Of a stretch of DNA of 18,803 nucleotides, positions 14,048-18,803 are shown piece by piece. Position numbers and translations under genes: made by a program. How positions within the stretch are numbered: position 1 is the stretch's first letter; each line of letters begins with the position of its first letter. Source of the DNA: JBBQBQ01 sp038317685 (GTDB lineage Bacteria; Desulfobacterota; Desulfuromonadia; Desulfuromonadales; DDH964); the NCBI GenBank assembly GCA_038317685.1, contig JBBQBQ010000044.1, positions 1-18,803 on the forward strand, read 5' to 3'. Below the pieces are notes generated by a model. It was not told the origin of the DNA. It saw only the letters and a program-made list of their open reading frames with translations, and ran no database searches.

Positions 14048-14789
14048 GGCGTCCCTCCCTGGAAGGATTTGAACCCGGTTTTCGCTGGGCTCCGGTCAGG
14101 CCGAAACGTCGCTGGCGACGGCCGAATTCGGCAACAGCCTGCTGCAGTTCAGCCGCTGAAAAGTCCGGCCATAAGGTTTCGGTAAAGAAGAGTTCGGTGT
14201 AGGCCAGCTGCCAAGGGAGAAAATTGCTGATGCGCATCTCCCCGCTGGTGCGAATCAACAGGTCGGGATCGGGGAGTCCGGCGGTATCGAGACCGGCGGC
14301 AAAATCCTCTTCTTCGATTGCTTCCGGCGCCAACTCTCCGGCAGCGACGGCTGCAGCCAGACGCCGCGCCGCTCGCAAGATTTCGTTACGCCCACCGTAG
14401 GAAAGAGCCAAGGTCAGGACCATAGCTTGGTTATTCTCGGTCCGGGCGACCGCATCGGCCAACACCTTTTGTATTTCACGGGGGAGGCGCTCCACCTCGC
14501 CGATGACCTTGAGGCGAACACCTCGTTCGAGCATCGTCACCAGGGTGCTGCGCATATAGAGGCTGAGAAGCCCCATCAAGGCGCTGACCTCGTCCCGGGG
14601 ACGGCCCCAGTTCTCGGAGCTGAAGGCATAGAGGGTCAGGTAGCCGATCCCCAGATTCCGGCAGGTATCGATGATCTTCTGCACCACCTCGACTCCGCGC
14701 TGGTGGCCGACGACCCGCGGCAGATGACGCTTCTCGGCCCAACGGCCGTTGCCGTCCATGATGATCGCAATGTGTTGGGGAAGGCGCAT
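14043..14789 (-). CDS. uppS: Isoprenyl transferase (undecaprenyl diphosphate synthase)
   Basis: UppS is a cis-prenyltransferase that extends farnesyl diphosphate to undecaprenyl diphosphate, the lipid carrier for peptidoglycan and O-antigen. The 248-residue product has MDGNGRWA with catalytic D12, the substrate-binding FSSENW region (56-61), SYGGR (130-134), RTSGEMRISNFLPWQ (180-194) and the WPDF motif (207-210). The ATG at 14789 is close to the conserved core, but there is no clear Shine-Dalgarno. It lies downstream of the ferredoxin terminator. A weak promoter-like TTGCCT near 14856 is not convincing. Its stop overlaps the proposed cdsA start, and it feeds on isoprenoids made through Dxr two genes later. 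Confidence 0.95.
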   Translation of the reverse strand: MRLPQHIAIIMDGNGRWAEKRHLPRVVGHQRGVEVVQKIIDTCRNLGIGYLTLYAFSSENWGRPRDEVSALMGLLSLYMRSTLVTMLERGVRLKVIGEVERLPREIQKVLADAVARTENNQAMVLTLALSYGGRNEILRAARRLAAAVAAGELAPEAIEEEDFAAGLDTAGLPDPDLLIRTSGEMRISNFLPWQLAYTELFFTETLWPDFSAAELQQAVAEFGRRQRRFGLTGAQRKPGSNPSREGRH

Positions 14790-14889
14790 GAGCGGGTCTC
14801 ACTGGCGCTGGCGGCAGGCCTTCATTGGTATCATGAAACGACCAGTCAGGCAAGGGGAGTGAGGAGCGGAAAGTAGAGGGGACGAGCCG

Positions 14890-14923
14890 GAAAAGCAAGG
14901 GGCGCCGCGCGGGCGGCGCCCCT
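14890..14923 (-). terminator. Strong hairpin terminator after the ferredoxin gene
   Basis: AGGGGCGCCGC (14923-14913 on the minus strand) and GCGGCGCCCCT (14908-14898) form an 11-bp perfect GC-rich stem with a four-base loop, followed by TGCTTTTCC. It starts eight bases after the ferredoxin stop. It probably ends most rpsB-tsf-pyrH-frr-ferredoxin transcripts. The stretch from here to uppS (14790-14889) holds nothing else I can support. Confidence 0.8.
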
Positions 14924-14930
14924 CTGGCAA

Positions 14931-15095
14931 TTATGCGTTGATGGCGCTGACCGGGCAGCTGTCGACGCAGGCCTGGCATTCGGTGCAGTCGCCGCTGATG
15001 GCATACTTGTCGCCGGCTTCGATGATCGCCCCGACCGGACAGGTATCGACGCAGGTGCCGCAAGCGATGCAATCTTCGGTAATTTTCATAGTCAT
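14931..15095 (-). CDS. Small 2[4Fe-4S] ferredoxin
   Basis: The 54-residue protein starts MTMKITEDCIACGTC and carries two C-x2-C-x2-C-x3-C-P clusters, C9/12/15/19 and C37/40/43/47, in the pseudo-twofold arrangement of clostridial-type ferredoxins. It is a soluble low-potential electron carrier. The partner enzyme cannot be named from here. It is shorter than most annotation cutoffs but unambiguous: the frame is intact, GAGGAGG lies eight bases before the ATG at 15095, and a terminator follows. A second in-frame ATG two codons on is further from the ribosome binding site. It sits 43 bases after frr, so it is probably cotranscribed with translation genes. A low-potential ferredoxin suits an anaerobic lifestyle. 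Confidence 0.95.
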   Translation of the reverse strand: MTMKITEDCIACGTCVDTCPVGAIIEAGDKYAISGDCTECQACVDSCPVSAINA

Positions 15096-15138
15096 GGGTG
15101 TATCCTCCTCGTGGGTTTGGTGGAGTCCGACGTCAAGT

Positions 15139-15696
15139 CTAGATCTCCATGATTTCCTTCTCTTTATGGGCCACTACCTCATCGGCCTTCTTCACGTACT
15201 GGTCGGTGAGGTCTTGCACTTCCTTTTCGCCGCGCTTCAGGTCGTCTTCCGAAATCGCCTTGTCTTTCTCGAGTTTTTTCAGCGCCTCGTTGCCGTCGCG
15301 TCGGGCATTGCGCAGGGCGATCCTGGCCTCTTCCCCCATCTTTTTGGTCGACTTGACCATCTCCTTGCGACGTTCCTCGGTGAGCGCGGGGATCGCCAGC
15401 CGGATCAGAACCCCGTCGGAGGTCGGGTTGAGTCCCAAATCGGATTTGAGGATCGCCCTTTCGATATCGGAGAGGAGCTTCTTCTCCCAGGGCTGGATGG
15501 TGATCAGCCTCGGTTCGGGGACGGTCAGGGTGGCGACCTGACTGAGCGGGGTCGGCGTCCCGTAGTAGTCGATACGAATCTCATCGAGGAGCGTCACTGA
15601 GGCCCGGCCGGTCCGCACCCGCGAGAAATCTTTCTTCAGAGCCTCGATGGCCTTCTCCATGGCCGCGCGGGTCTTGTCGATAACCTCCTTCGACAT
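15139..15696 (-). CDS. frr: Ribosome recycling factor
   Basis: RRF works with EF-G to split the post-termination ribosome. The product is 185 residues, the normal length, and fits the two-domain RRF fold. It has a three-helix bundle with FSRVRTGRAS (24-33) near the N-terminus and NARRDGNEALKKLEKDKAISEDD in the long helix near the C-terminus. A short beta domain lies between them, including YYGTPTPLSQVATLTVPEPR. The ATG has AGGAG eight bases upstream, and the gene is three bases from the pyrH stop. The pair pyrH-frr is one of the most conserved bacterial gene pairs. Confidence 0.98.
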   Translation of the reverse strand: MSKEVIDKTRAAMEKAIEALKKDFSRVRTGRASVTLLDEIRIDYYGTPTPLSQVATLTVPEPRLITIQPWEKKLLSDIERAILKSDLGLNPTSDGVLIRLAIPALTEERRKEMVKSTKKMGEEARIALRNARRDGNEALKKLEKDKAISEDDLKRGEKEVQDLTDQYVKKADEVVAHKEKEIMEI

Positions 15697-15699
15697 GGT

Positions 15700-16425
15700 C
15701 TAGTCTCCTTTCACGATGGTCCCGATCCCTTCCCCCAGCACCACTTTTTTGATGTTGCCGCGGCAAGTGAGGTTGAAGACCACGATGGGAAGGTTGTTGT
15801 CCATGCACAGCGACGTGGCGGTGGCATCCATCACCCGGAGGTTCTTCTTGAGGACGTCCAGGTAGGTCAGTTGCGGGTACTTGACGGCGTTTTTGTCCTT
15901 GTTCGGATCGGCGCTGTAGACACCATCGACCTTGGTCGCTTTGAGGATGACGTCGGCGTTGATCTCCATGGCCCGCAGGCTGGCGGCGGTATCGGTCGTG
16001 AAGTAGGGGTTGCCGGTCCCGGCGCCGAAGATCACGACCCGTCCTTTTTCCAGATGGCGAACCGCGCGGCGGCGGATGTACGGCTCCGCCACTTCCTGCA
16101 TTTCGATCGCCGATTGAACCCGCGTCACCACCCCGACCTTCTCCAGGGCGTCCTGCATCGCCAGGCTGTTCATGACCGTGGCGAGCATCCCCATGTAGTC
16201 GGCACTGGCCCGATCCATGCCTCGGGACGCGGCGGCCACTCCGCGGAAGATATTGCCGCCGCCGATGACCAAGGCCACCTGGACGCCAAGATCGATCACC
16301 TCACGGACCTCAGCGGCGATGCCGGCAATGACCACAGGGTCGATGCCGTACCCTTGAGTGCCGGCCAGCGCTTCGCCGGAGAGCTTGAGCAGAATCCGGC
16401 TATAAACCGGTTGTTCACCAGCCAT
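15700..16425 (-). CDS. pyrH: Uridylate kinase (UMP kinase)
   Basis: PyrH phosphorylates UMP to UDP. It is a hexameric enzyme of the amino-acid-kinase fold, in most bacteria activated by GTP and inhibited by UTP. The 241-residue product has LKLSGEAL (13-20), GGGNIFRG (55-62), MDRASADYMGM (70-80) and GTGNPYFTTDTAA, plus the DGVYSADP motif. I set the start at MAGEQPVYSR (ATG 16425), because an upstream start would run 26 codons back into tsf with no conservation. The ribosome binding site is poor (GGGGG). It follows tsf by 16 bases, so translation is probably coupled. Confidence 0.97.
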   Translation of the reverse strand: MAGEQPVYSRILLKLSGEALAGTQGYGIDPVVIAGIAAEVREVIDLGVQVALVIGGGNIFRGVAAASRGMDRASADYMGMLATVMNSLAMQDALEKVGVVTRVQSAIEMQEVAEPYIRRRAVRHLEKGRVVIFGAGTGNPYFTTDTAASLRAMEINADVILKATKVDGVYSADPNKDKNAVKYPQLTYLDVLKKNLRVMDATATSLCMDNNLPIVVFNLTCRGNIKKVVLGEGIGTIVKGD

Positions 16426-16441
16426 GGCAGCCCCCAGAGAC

Positions 16442-17356
16442 TTACTTGGTGAGCGATGCAACTTCCGCGGCGAAATCGTCTTCCTTCTTCTCCAGTCCTT
16501 CACCGAGCTGGAAGCGCACGAAGCGATTCAGACTCACCGGACTGCCGACTTCCTTGGCAAGGGCTTCGACAACCTTGCCGACCTTCAGGTCGGGGTCGAT
16601 GACGTAGGCCTGCTCCAGCAGACAGACCTCGCCGAAAAACTTGTTGACCTGACCTTCAAGGATCTTTTCAATGATCGCCTCGGGCTTGCCGCTGTCCTTG
16701 GCCTTGGCGCGCATGATCTCTTTTTCCTTTTCAATCACGGCGGACGGGACCTCCTGGCGATTGAGATACTGCGGACTGGCGGCGGCGACATGCATCGCCA
16801 ACTGCCTGGCCAGCGTCGCAACCCGACCGTCATTCCCCAGAGGGGTGCCGAGTTCGACGAGGACACCGATCTTGCCGCCCCCGTGGACATAGGAGGCGAC
16901 GCAGCCGGTGGCGACCTCGAAGCGGGCAAACCGCCGGACATTCATATTCTCGCCGATGGTGGCAATCTGGTGGGTCAACTCCTCTGCAACGTTGCGGTTG
17001 CCGCCGGGGAAGGTGACCGACTTGAGAACTTCGACATCGGCCGGGGCCTTCTCCAGAACCGCCTCGGCAACGCCGGCGGCGAACTTCTGAAAGCCCTCAT
17101 TCTTGGCGACGAAGTCGGTTTCCGAGTTGACCTCCACGATGACGCCCCGGTTCCCTGCCCCGGCCGCGACGATCATGCCCTCGGCCGCGACCCGCCCCGA
17201 TTTCTTGGCGGCGGCGGAGAGTCCCTTTTTGCGCAGGATATCGACGGCATCTTCCATGTTGCCGTCGGCCTCGCCCAGTGCTTTCTTGCAATCCATCATC
17301 CCGGCGCCGGTTTTGGCACGCAGGTCAGCGACCATCGATGCGGTAATATTCGCCAC
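16442..17356 (-). CDS. tsf: Elongation factor Ts (long form)
   Basis: EF-Ts is the nucleotide exchange factor of EF-Tu. The product is 304 residues: an N-terminal UBA-like domain (1-50, MANITASMVADLRAKTGAGM), the EF-Tu-contacting T80-D81-F82-VAKN loop, and a full core with SYVHGGGKIGVLVEL and a coiled-coil region (about 205-260). I recall several Geobacter EF-Ts proteins being only about 216 residues, so this longer, E. coli-like form may help place the organism. The start is GTG 17356 with GAGGAGG six bases upstream. It follows rpsB by 148 bases, with a terminator-like hairpin between. Confidence 0.97.
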   Translation of the reverse strand: MANITASMVADLRAKTGAGMMDCKKALGEADGNMEDAVDILRKKGLSAAAKKSGRVAAEGMIVAAGAGNRGVIVEVNSETDFVAKNEGFQKFAAGVAEAVLEKAPADVEVLKSVTFPGGNRNVAEELTHQIATIGENMNVRRFARFEVATGCVASYVHGGGKIGVLVELGTPLGNDGRVATLARQLAMHVAAASPQYLNRQEVPSAVIEKEKEIMRAKAKDSGKPEAIIEKILEGQVNKFFGEVCLLEQAYVIDPDLKVGKVVEALAKEVGSPVSLNRFVRFQLGEGLEKKEDDFAAEVASLTK

Positions 17357-17394
17357 GATTTTCCTCCTCAAAGGTTGCTTCCGAATATCTGGAT

Positions 17395-17411
17395 GCGGGA
17401 AGGACTCCCGC
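17395..17411 (-). other. Second small hairpin between rpsB and tsf
   Basis: GCGGGA (17395-17400) and TCCCGC (17406-17411) form a 6-bp stem with a five-base loop about 38 bases before the tsf start. It could affect tsf initiation or mRNA end formation. No T-run follows it. Confidence 0.3.
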
Positions 17412-17447
17412 CGGTTATCATGGTGACGGTGCCGCCGTCGGACGGTC

Positions 17448-17481
17448 GTCAAAAGGGCGGCCCTATTGGGGCGGCCGCCCT
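17448..17481 (-). terminator. Partial terminator between rpsB and tsf
   Basis: AGGGCGGCC (17481-17473 on the minus strand) pairs with GGCCGCCCT (17462-17454) over 9 bp, followed by TTTTGAC. It lies 24 bases after the rpsB stop. A leaky terminator here would make more S2 than EF-Ts, as is common for rpsB-tsf. Confidence 0.6.
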
Positions 17482-17504
17482 CGAATCACGATCAGTCCGG
17501 GACT

Positions 17505-18344
17505 TCAGGCCTCGGCGGCCGTTTCGTCGCCGACGACTTCGGGTGCAGCCACTTGGGGTGCAGCCACCTCGGGTGCAGCCACTTGGGGTGCAGTCACTTC
17601 GGGTGCAGCCACCTCGACCTCGGGTTCTCCGCCTTCGGCATCGGTGCGCAATCCTGTTTCGCGGGCTTGAGCCCCTTCGATGCAAGCGTCAGCAATGCGG
17701 GAAGTGAAGAGCCGGATGGCGCGGATGGCATCGTCGTTACCGGGGATGATGAAATCGATTTCATCGGGATCGCAGTTGGTATCGACCACGGCCACCACCG
17801 GCACCCCCAGCTTCCGGGATTCCTTGACGGCAATTGCTTCCTTTTTGGGGTCGATGATGAAGACCGCTCCCGGCATCTTGGTCATCATTTTGATGCCACC
17901 GAGGGTCTTCTCCAGCTTGGCCTTTTCCCGCTCCAGCTGCAGGGCTTCCTTCTTGGTGATGAGCTGGTAGGTGCCATCCTGGGCCATGATTTCAATCTTC
18001 TTCAGCCGATCGATGCTCCCCTTGATGGTGCTGAAGTTGGTGAGCATGCCGCCCAGCCAGCGATTGTTGACAAAAAACTGACCGGCCCGCACCGCCTCTT
18101 CAGCAATGGCTTCATGAGCCTGTTTCTTGGTGCCGACGAAGAGGACTTTGTCACCCTTTTCGACGGTCTCCTTGATAAAAGAGTAGGCGGTTTTGAAATA
18201 GCGGACCGTCTTCTGCAGATCGATAATGTAGATGCCGTTGCGTGCCCCGAAAATGTAGGGCTTCATCTTCGGATTCCAGCGCTTGGTCTGATGGCCGAAG
18301 TGAACCCCGGCTTCTAGCAGTTGTTTCATCGTAATCTGGGACAT
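17505..18344 (-). CDS. rpsB: 30S ribosomal protein S2 with a repetitive C-terminal tail
   Basis: S2 binds late in 30S assembly and is needed with S1 for initiation. The 279-residue product has the S2 signatures LLEAGVHFGHQTKRWNPKM (10-28), GTKKQA (71-76), FVNNRWLGGMLTNF (91-104), FIIDPKKEAIAVKE (162-175) and IPGNDDAIRAIRL (200-212). The fold ends near 230. Beyond it, residues 240-279 form an acidic, Pro/Ala/Val-rich tail with five pentapeptide repeats (E/Q)V(A/T)AP at 244-268. The ATG has AAGGA seven bases upstream. It leads the block and has its own promoter. Confidence 0.98.
   Translation of the reverse strand: MSQITMKQLLEAGVHFGHQTKRWNPKMKPYIFGARNGIYIIDLQKTVRYFKTAYSFIKETVEKGDKVLFVGTKKQAHEAIAEEAVRAGQFFVNNRWLGGMLTNFSTIKGSIDRLKKIEIMAQDGTYQLITKKEALQLEREKAKLEKTLGGIKMMTKMPGAVFIIDPKKEAIAVKESRKLGVPVVAVVDTNCDPDEIDFIIPGNDDAIRAIRLFTSRIADACIEGAQARETGLRTDAEGGEPEVEVAAPEVTAPQVAAPEVAAPQVAAPEVVGDETAAEA
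17542..17616 (-). repeat. Five tandem 15-bp repeats in the rpsB 3' end
   Basis: Units of 15 bp start at 17542, 17557, 17572, 17587 and 17602. On the plus strand they read GGTGCAGCC followed by ACTTGG or ACCTCG, and the fourth unit has one change (GCAGTC). They encode pentapeptides (E/Q)V(A/T)AP in frame, so unit gain or loss would not break the gene. It is a small minisatellite, likely variable between strains. Confidence 0.9.
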
Positions 18345-18362
18345 GGTTTATTCCTTCTCCTG

Positions 18363-18430
18363 GTGCGGTTGGTGTCCTCCGCTCCGGCATTGACGGCTCG
18401 TGACCCCGCCACTGTGGCAGAGCACCGCAC
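18363..18430 (-). promoter_or_regulatory. Structured rpsB leader next to the ribosome binding site
   Basis: In the rpsB leader, GTGCGGT (18430-18424) can pair with ACCGCAC (18369-18363) over 7 bp. This closes a loop that holds a smaller GCCA/TGGC hairpin, and the 3' arm ends just before the CCAGGAGAAGGA ribosome binding region. The leader is about 115 bases long. S2 autoregulates through its leader in other bacteria. Whether this leader does so is inference. Confidence 0.35.
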
Positions 18431-18467
18431 GAACGCCAGCCGGGCGTGCGAGATTGGGTAACGCGTG

Positions 18468-18496
18468 TCTATACCACGCCTCCAACCGCTTGGCAA
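18468..18496 (-). promoter_or_regulatory. rpsB promoter
   Basis: TTGCCA (18496-18491, 5 of 6 matches) and TATAGA (18473-18468, 4 of 6) are separated by 17 bases, with a TG one base before the -10 (extended -10). The start point would be near 18461, leaving a leader of about 115 bases before rpsB. Confidence 0.7.
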
Positions 18497-18518
18497 GGGG
18501 AAAAGCCGGCGAATCCAG

Positions 18519-18547
18519 TTTACAACCGCGCGCTTCCATACTAACAT
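18519..18547 (+). promoter_or_regulatory. lptF promoter, implying a leaderless transcript
   Basis: TTTACA (18519-18524, 5 of 6 matches) and TAACAT (18542-18547, 4 of 6) are exactly 17 bases apart. The expected start point, about 6-9 bases downstream, coincides with the A of the lptF ATG at 18556. No Shine-Dalgarno lies before that ATG. The promoter is divergent from rpsB, with the two -35 boxes about 22 bases apart. Confidence 0.5.
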
Positions 18548-18555
18548 GCCCGGCC

Positions 18556-18803
18556 ATGTCAACACTCCGCATTCATCGTTACCTCATTCGGGAAATCACC
18601 GTCCCCGCGATCCTTGGGTTGCTCATTTTCACCTTCGTTCTCTTGGTGGGACGCCTCCTCAAGCTTGCCGAGTTGGTCCTCAATAAGGGAGTTCCCCTGA
18701 AGCAGGTGGCGATCCTCTTTGCTTATCTGCTGCCGACTTTCCTGATCATCACCATCCCCCTCGGCTTCTTGCTCGGCGTCCTGCTCGGATTCACCCGACT
18801 CTC
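18556..18803 (+). CDS. lptF: LptF/LptG family lipopolysaccharide export permease (N-terminal part)
   Basis: Only the first 82 residues are present; the gene runs off the window. The sequence starts MSTLRIHRYLIREITVPAILG, then a hydrophobic helix (about 19-36) with LLVGRLLKLAELVLNKGVP, and a second helix (about 50-78) with YLLPTFLIITIPLGFLLGVLLGF. This is the typical start of YjgP/YjgQ permeases, which extract LPS from the inner membrane together with LptB. In Geobacter, as I recall, such a gene neighbours rpsB divergently, as here. LptF and LptG cannot be told apart from this fragment. No ribosome binding site is visible upstream, in line with a leaderless start. Confidence 0.85.
   Translation, partial: MSTLRIHRYLIREITVPAILGLLIFTFVLLVGRLLKLAELVLNKGVPLKQVAILFAYLLPTFLIITIPLGFLLGVLLGFTRL

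Noticed and set aside
14820..14860. Possible uppS promoter (TTGCCT with TACCAA)
   Set aside because: The -10 matches only three of six consensus bases. It could still function, but the sequence does not support it well enough.
1..18803. Mobile elements, CRISPR arrays, phage genes, toxin-antitoxin or defence genes
   Set aside because: Both strands were read for transposase-like frames, regular spacers, terminal inverted repeats and small paired genes. None was seen; the window is conserved core genome.

Overview
This 18.8 kb window is high-GC and densely packed. Its gene content and order match a Desulfuromonadia (Geobacter/Desulfuromonas-type) chromosome. The run leuA - psd - ilvC - ilvN - ilvB - ilvD - small DUF465 gene - tsaB - rseP - dxr - cdsA - uppS - frr - pyrH - tsf - rpsB - lptF is the order I recall for Geobacter. 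The assignment rests on remembered synteny plus protein features, not on a database search. All genes lie on the minus strand except the last, lptF.

Read in the direction of transcription (right to left), the window has three blocks. (1) 18.5-9.7 kb is a housekeeping block: rpsB and tsf (translation), pyrH (UMP kinase), frr (ribosome recycling) and a small 2[4Fe-4S] ferredoxin closed by a strong hairpin terminator. It continues with uppS, cdsA, dxr, rseP and tsaB (undecaprenyl diphosphate, phospholipid and isoprenoid precursors, envelope proteolysis, tRNA modification). cdsA, dxr, rseP and tsaB sit almost end to end. (2) 9.7-3.7 kb is the branched-chain amino acid block: ilvD, ilvB, ilvN, ilvC, followed by psd, which makes phosphatidylethanolamine. 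(3) 3.5-0 kb is a leucine block: leuA, leuC and the first codons of another gene, probably leuD, cut by the window edge. The plus-strand lptF at the right edge is divergent from rpsB and is also truncated.

The genes cooperate clearly. IlvBN, IlvC and IlvD make the 2-keto acids for Val and Ile, and 2-ketoisovalerate then feeds LeuA and LeuC for Leu. Dxr supplies isoprenoid precursors for UppS. CdsA makes CDP-diacylglycerol upstream of Psd. The regulatory layer is the richest part of the window. It includes a textbook T-box riboswitch with a Leu (CUC) specifier ahead of leuA, a candidate terminator/antiterminator attenuator ahead of ilvD, a stem that would hide the Shine-Dalgarno of the gene after leuC, a candidate ilvC promoter, a promoter with a nine-base G/C homopolymer in its spacer, and divergent rpsB and lptF promoters. 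The lptF promoter implies a leaderless mRNA. cdsA appears to start at a rare ATT codon overlapping the uppS stop.

I see no mobile element, CRISPR array, phage gene, tRNA or rRNA, and no unknown multi-gene system. The coding content is conserved core metabolism. The points worth a second look are regulatory or start-codon details.
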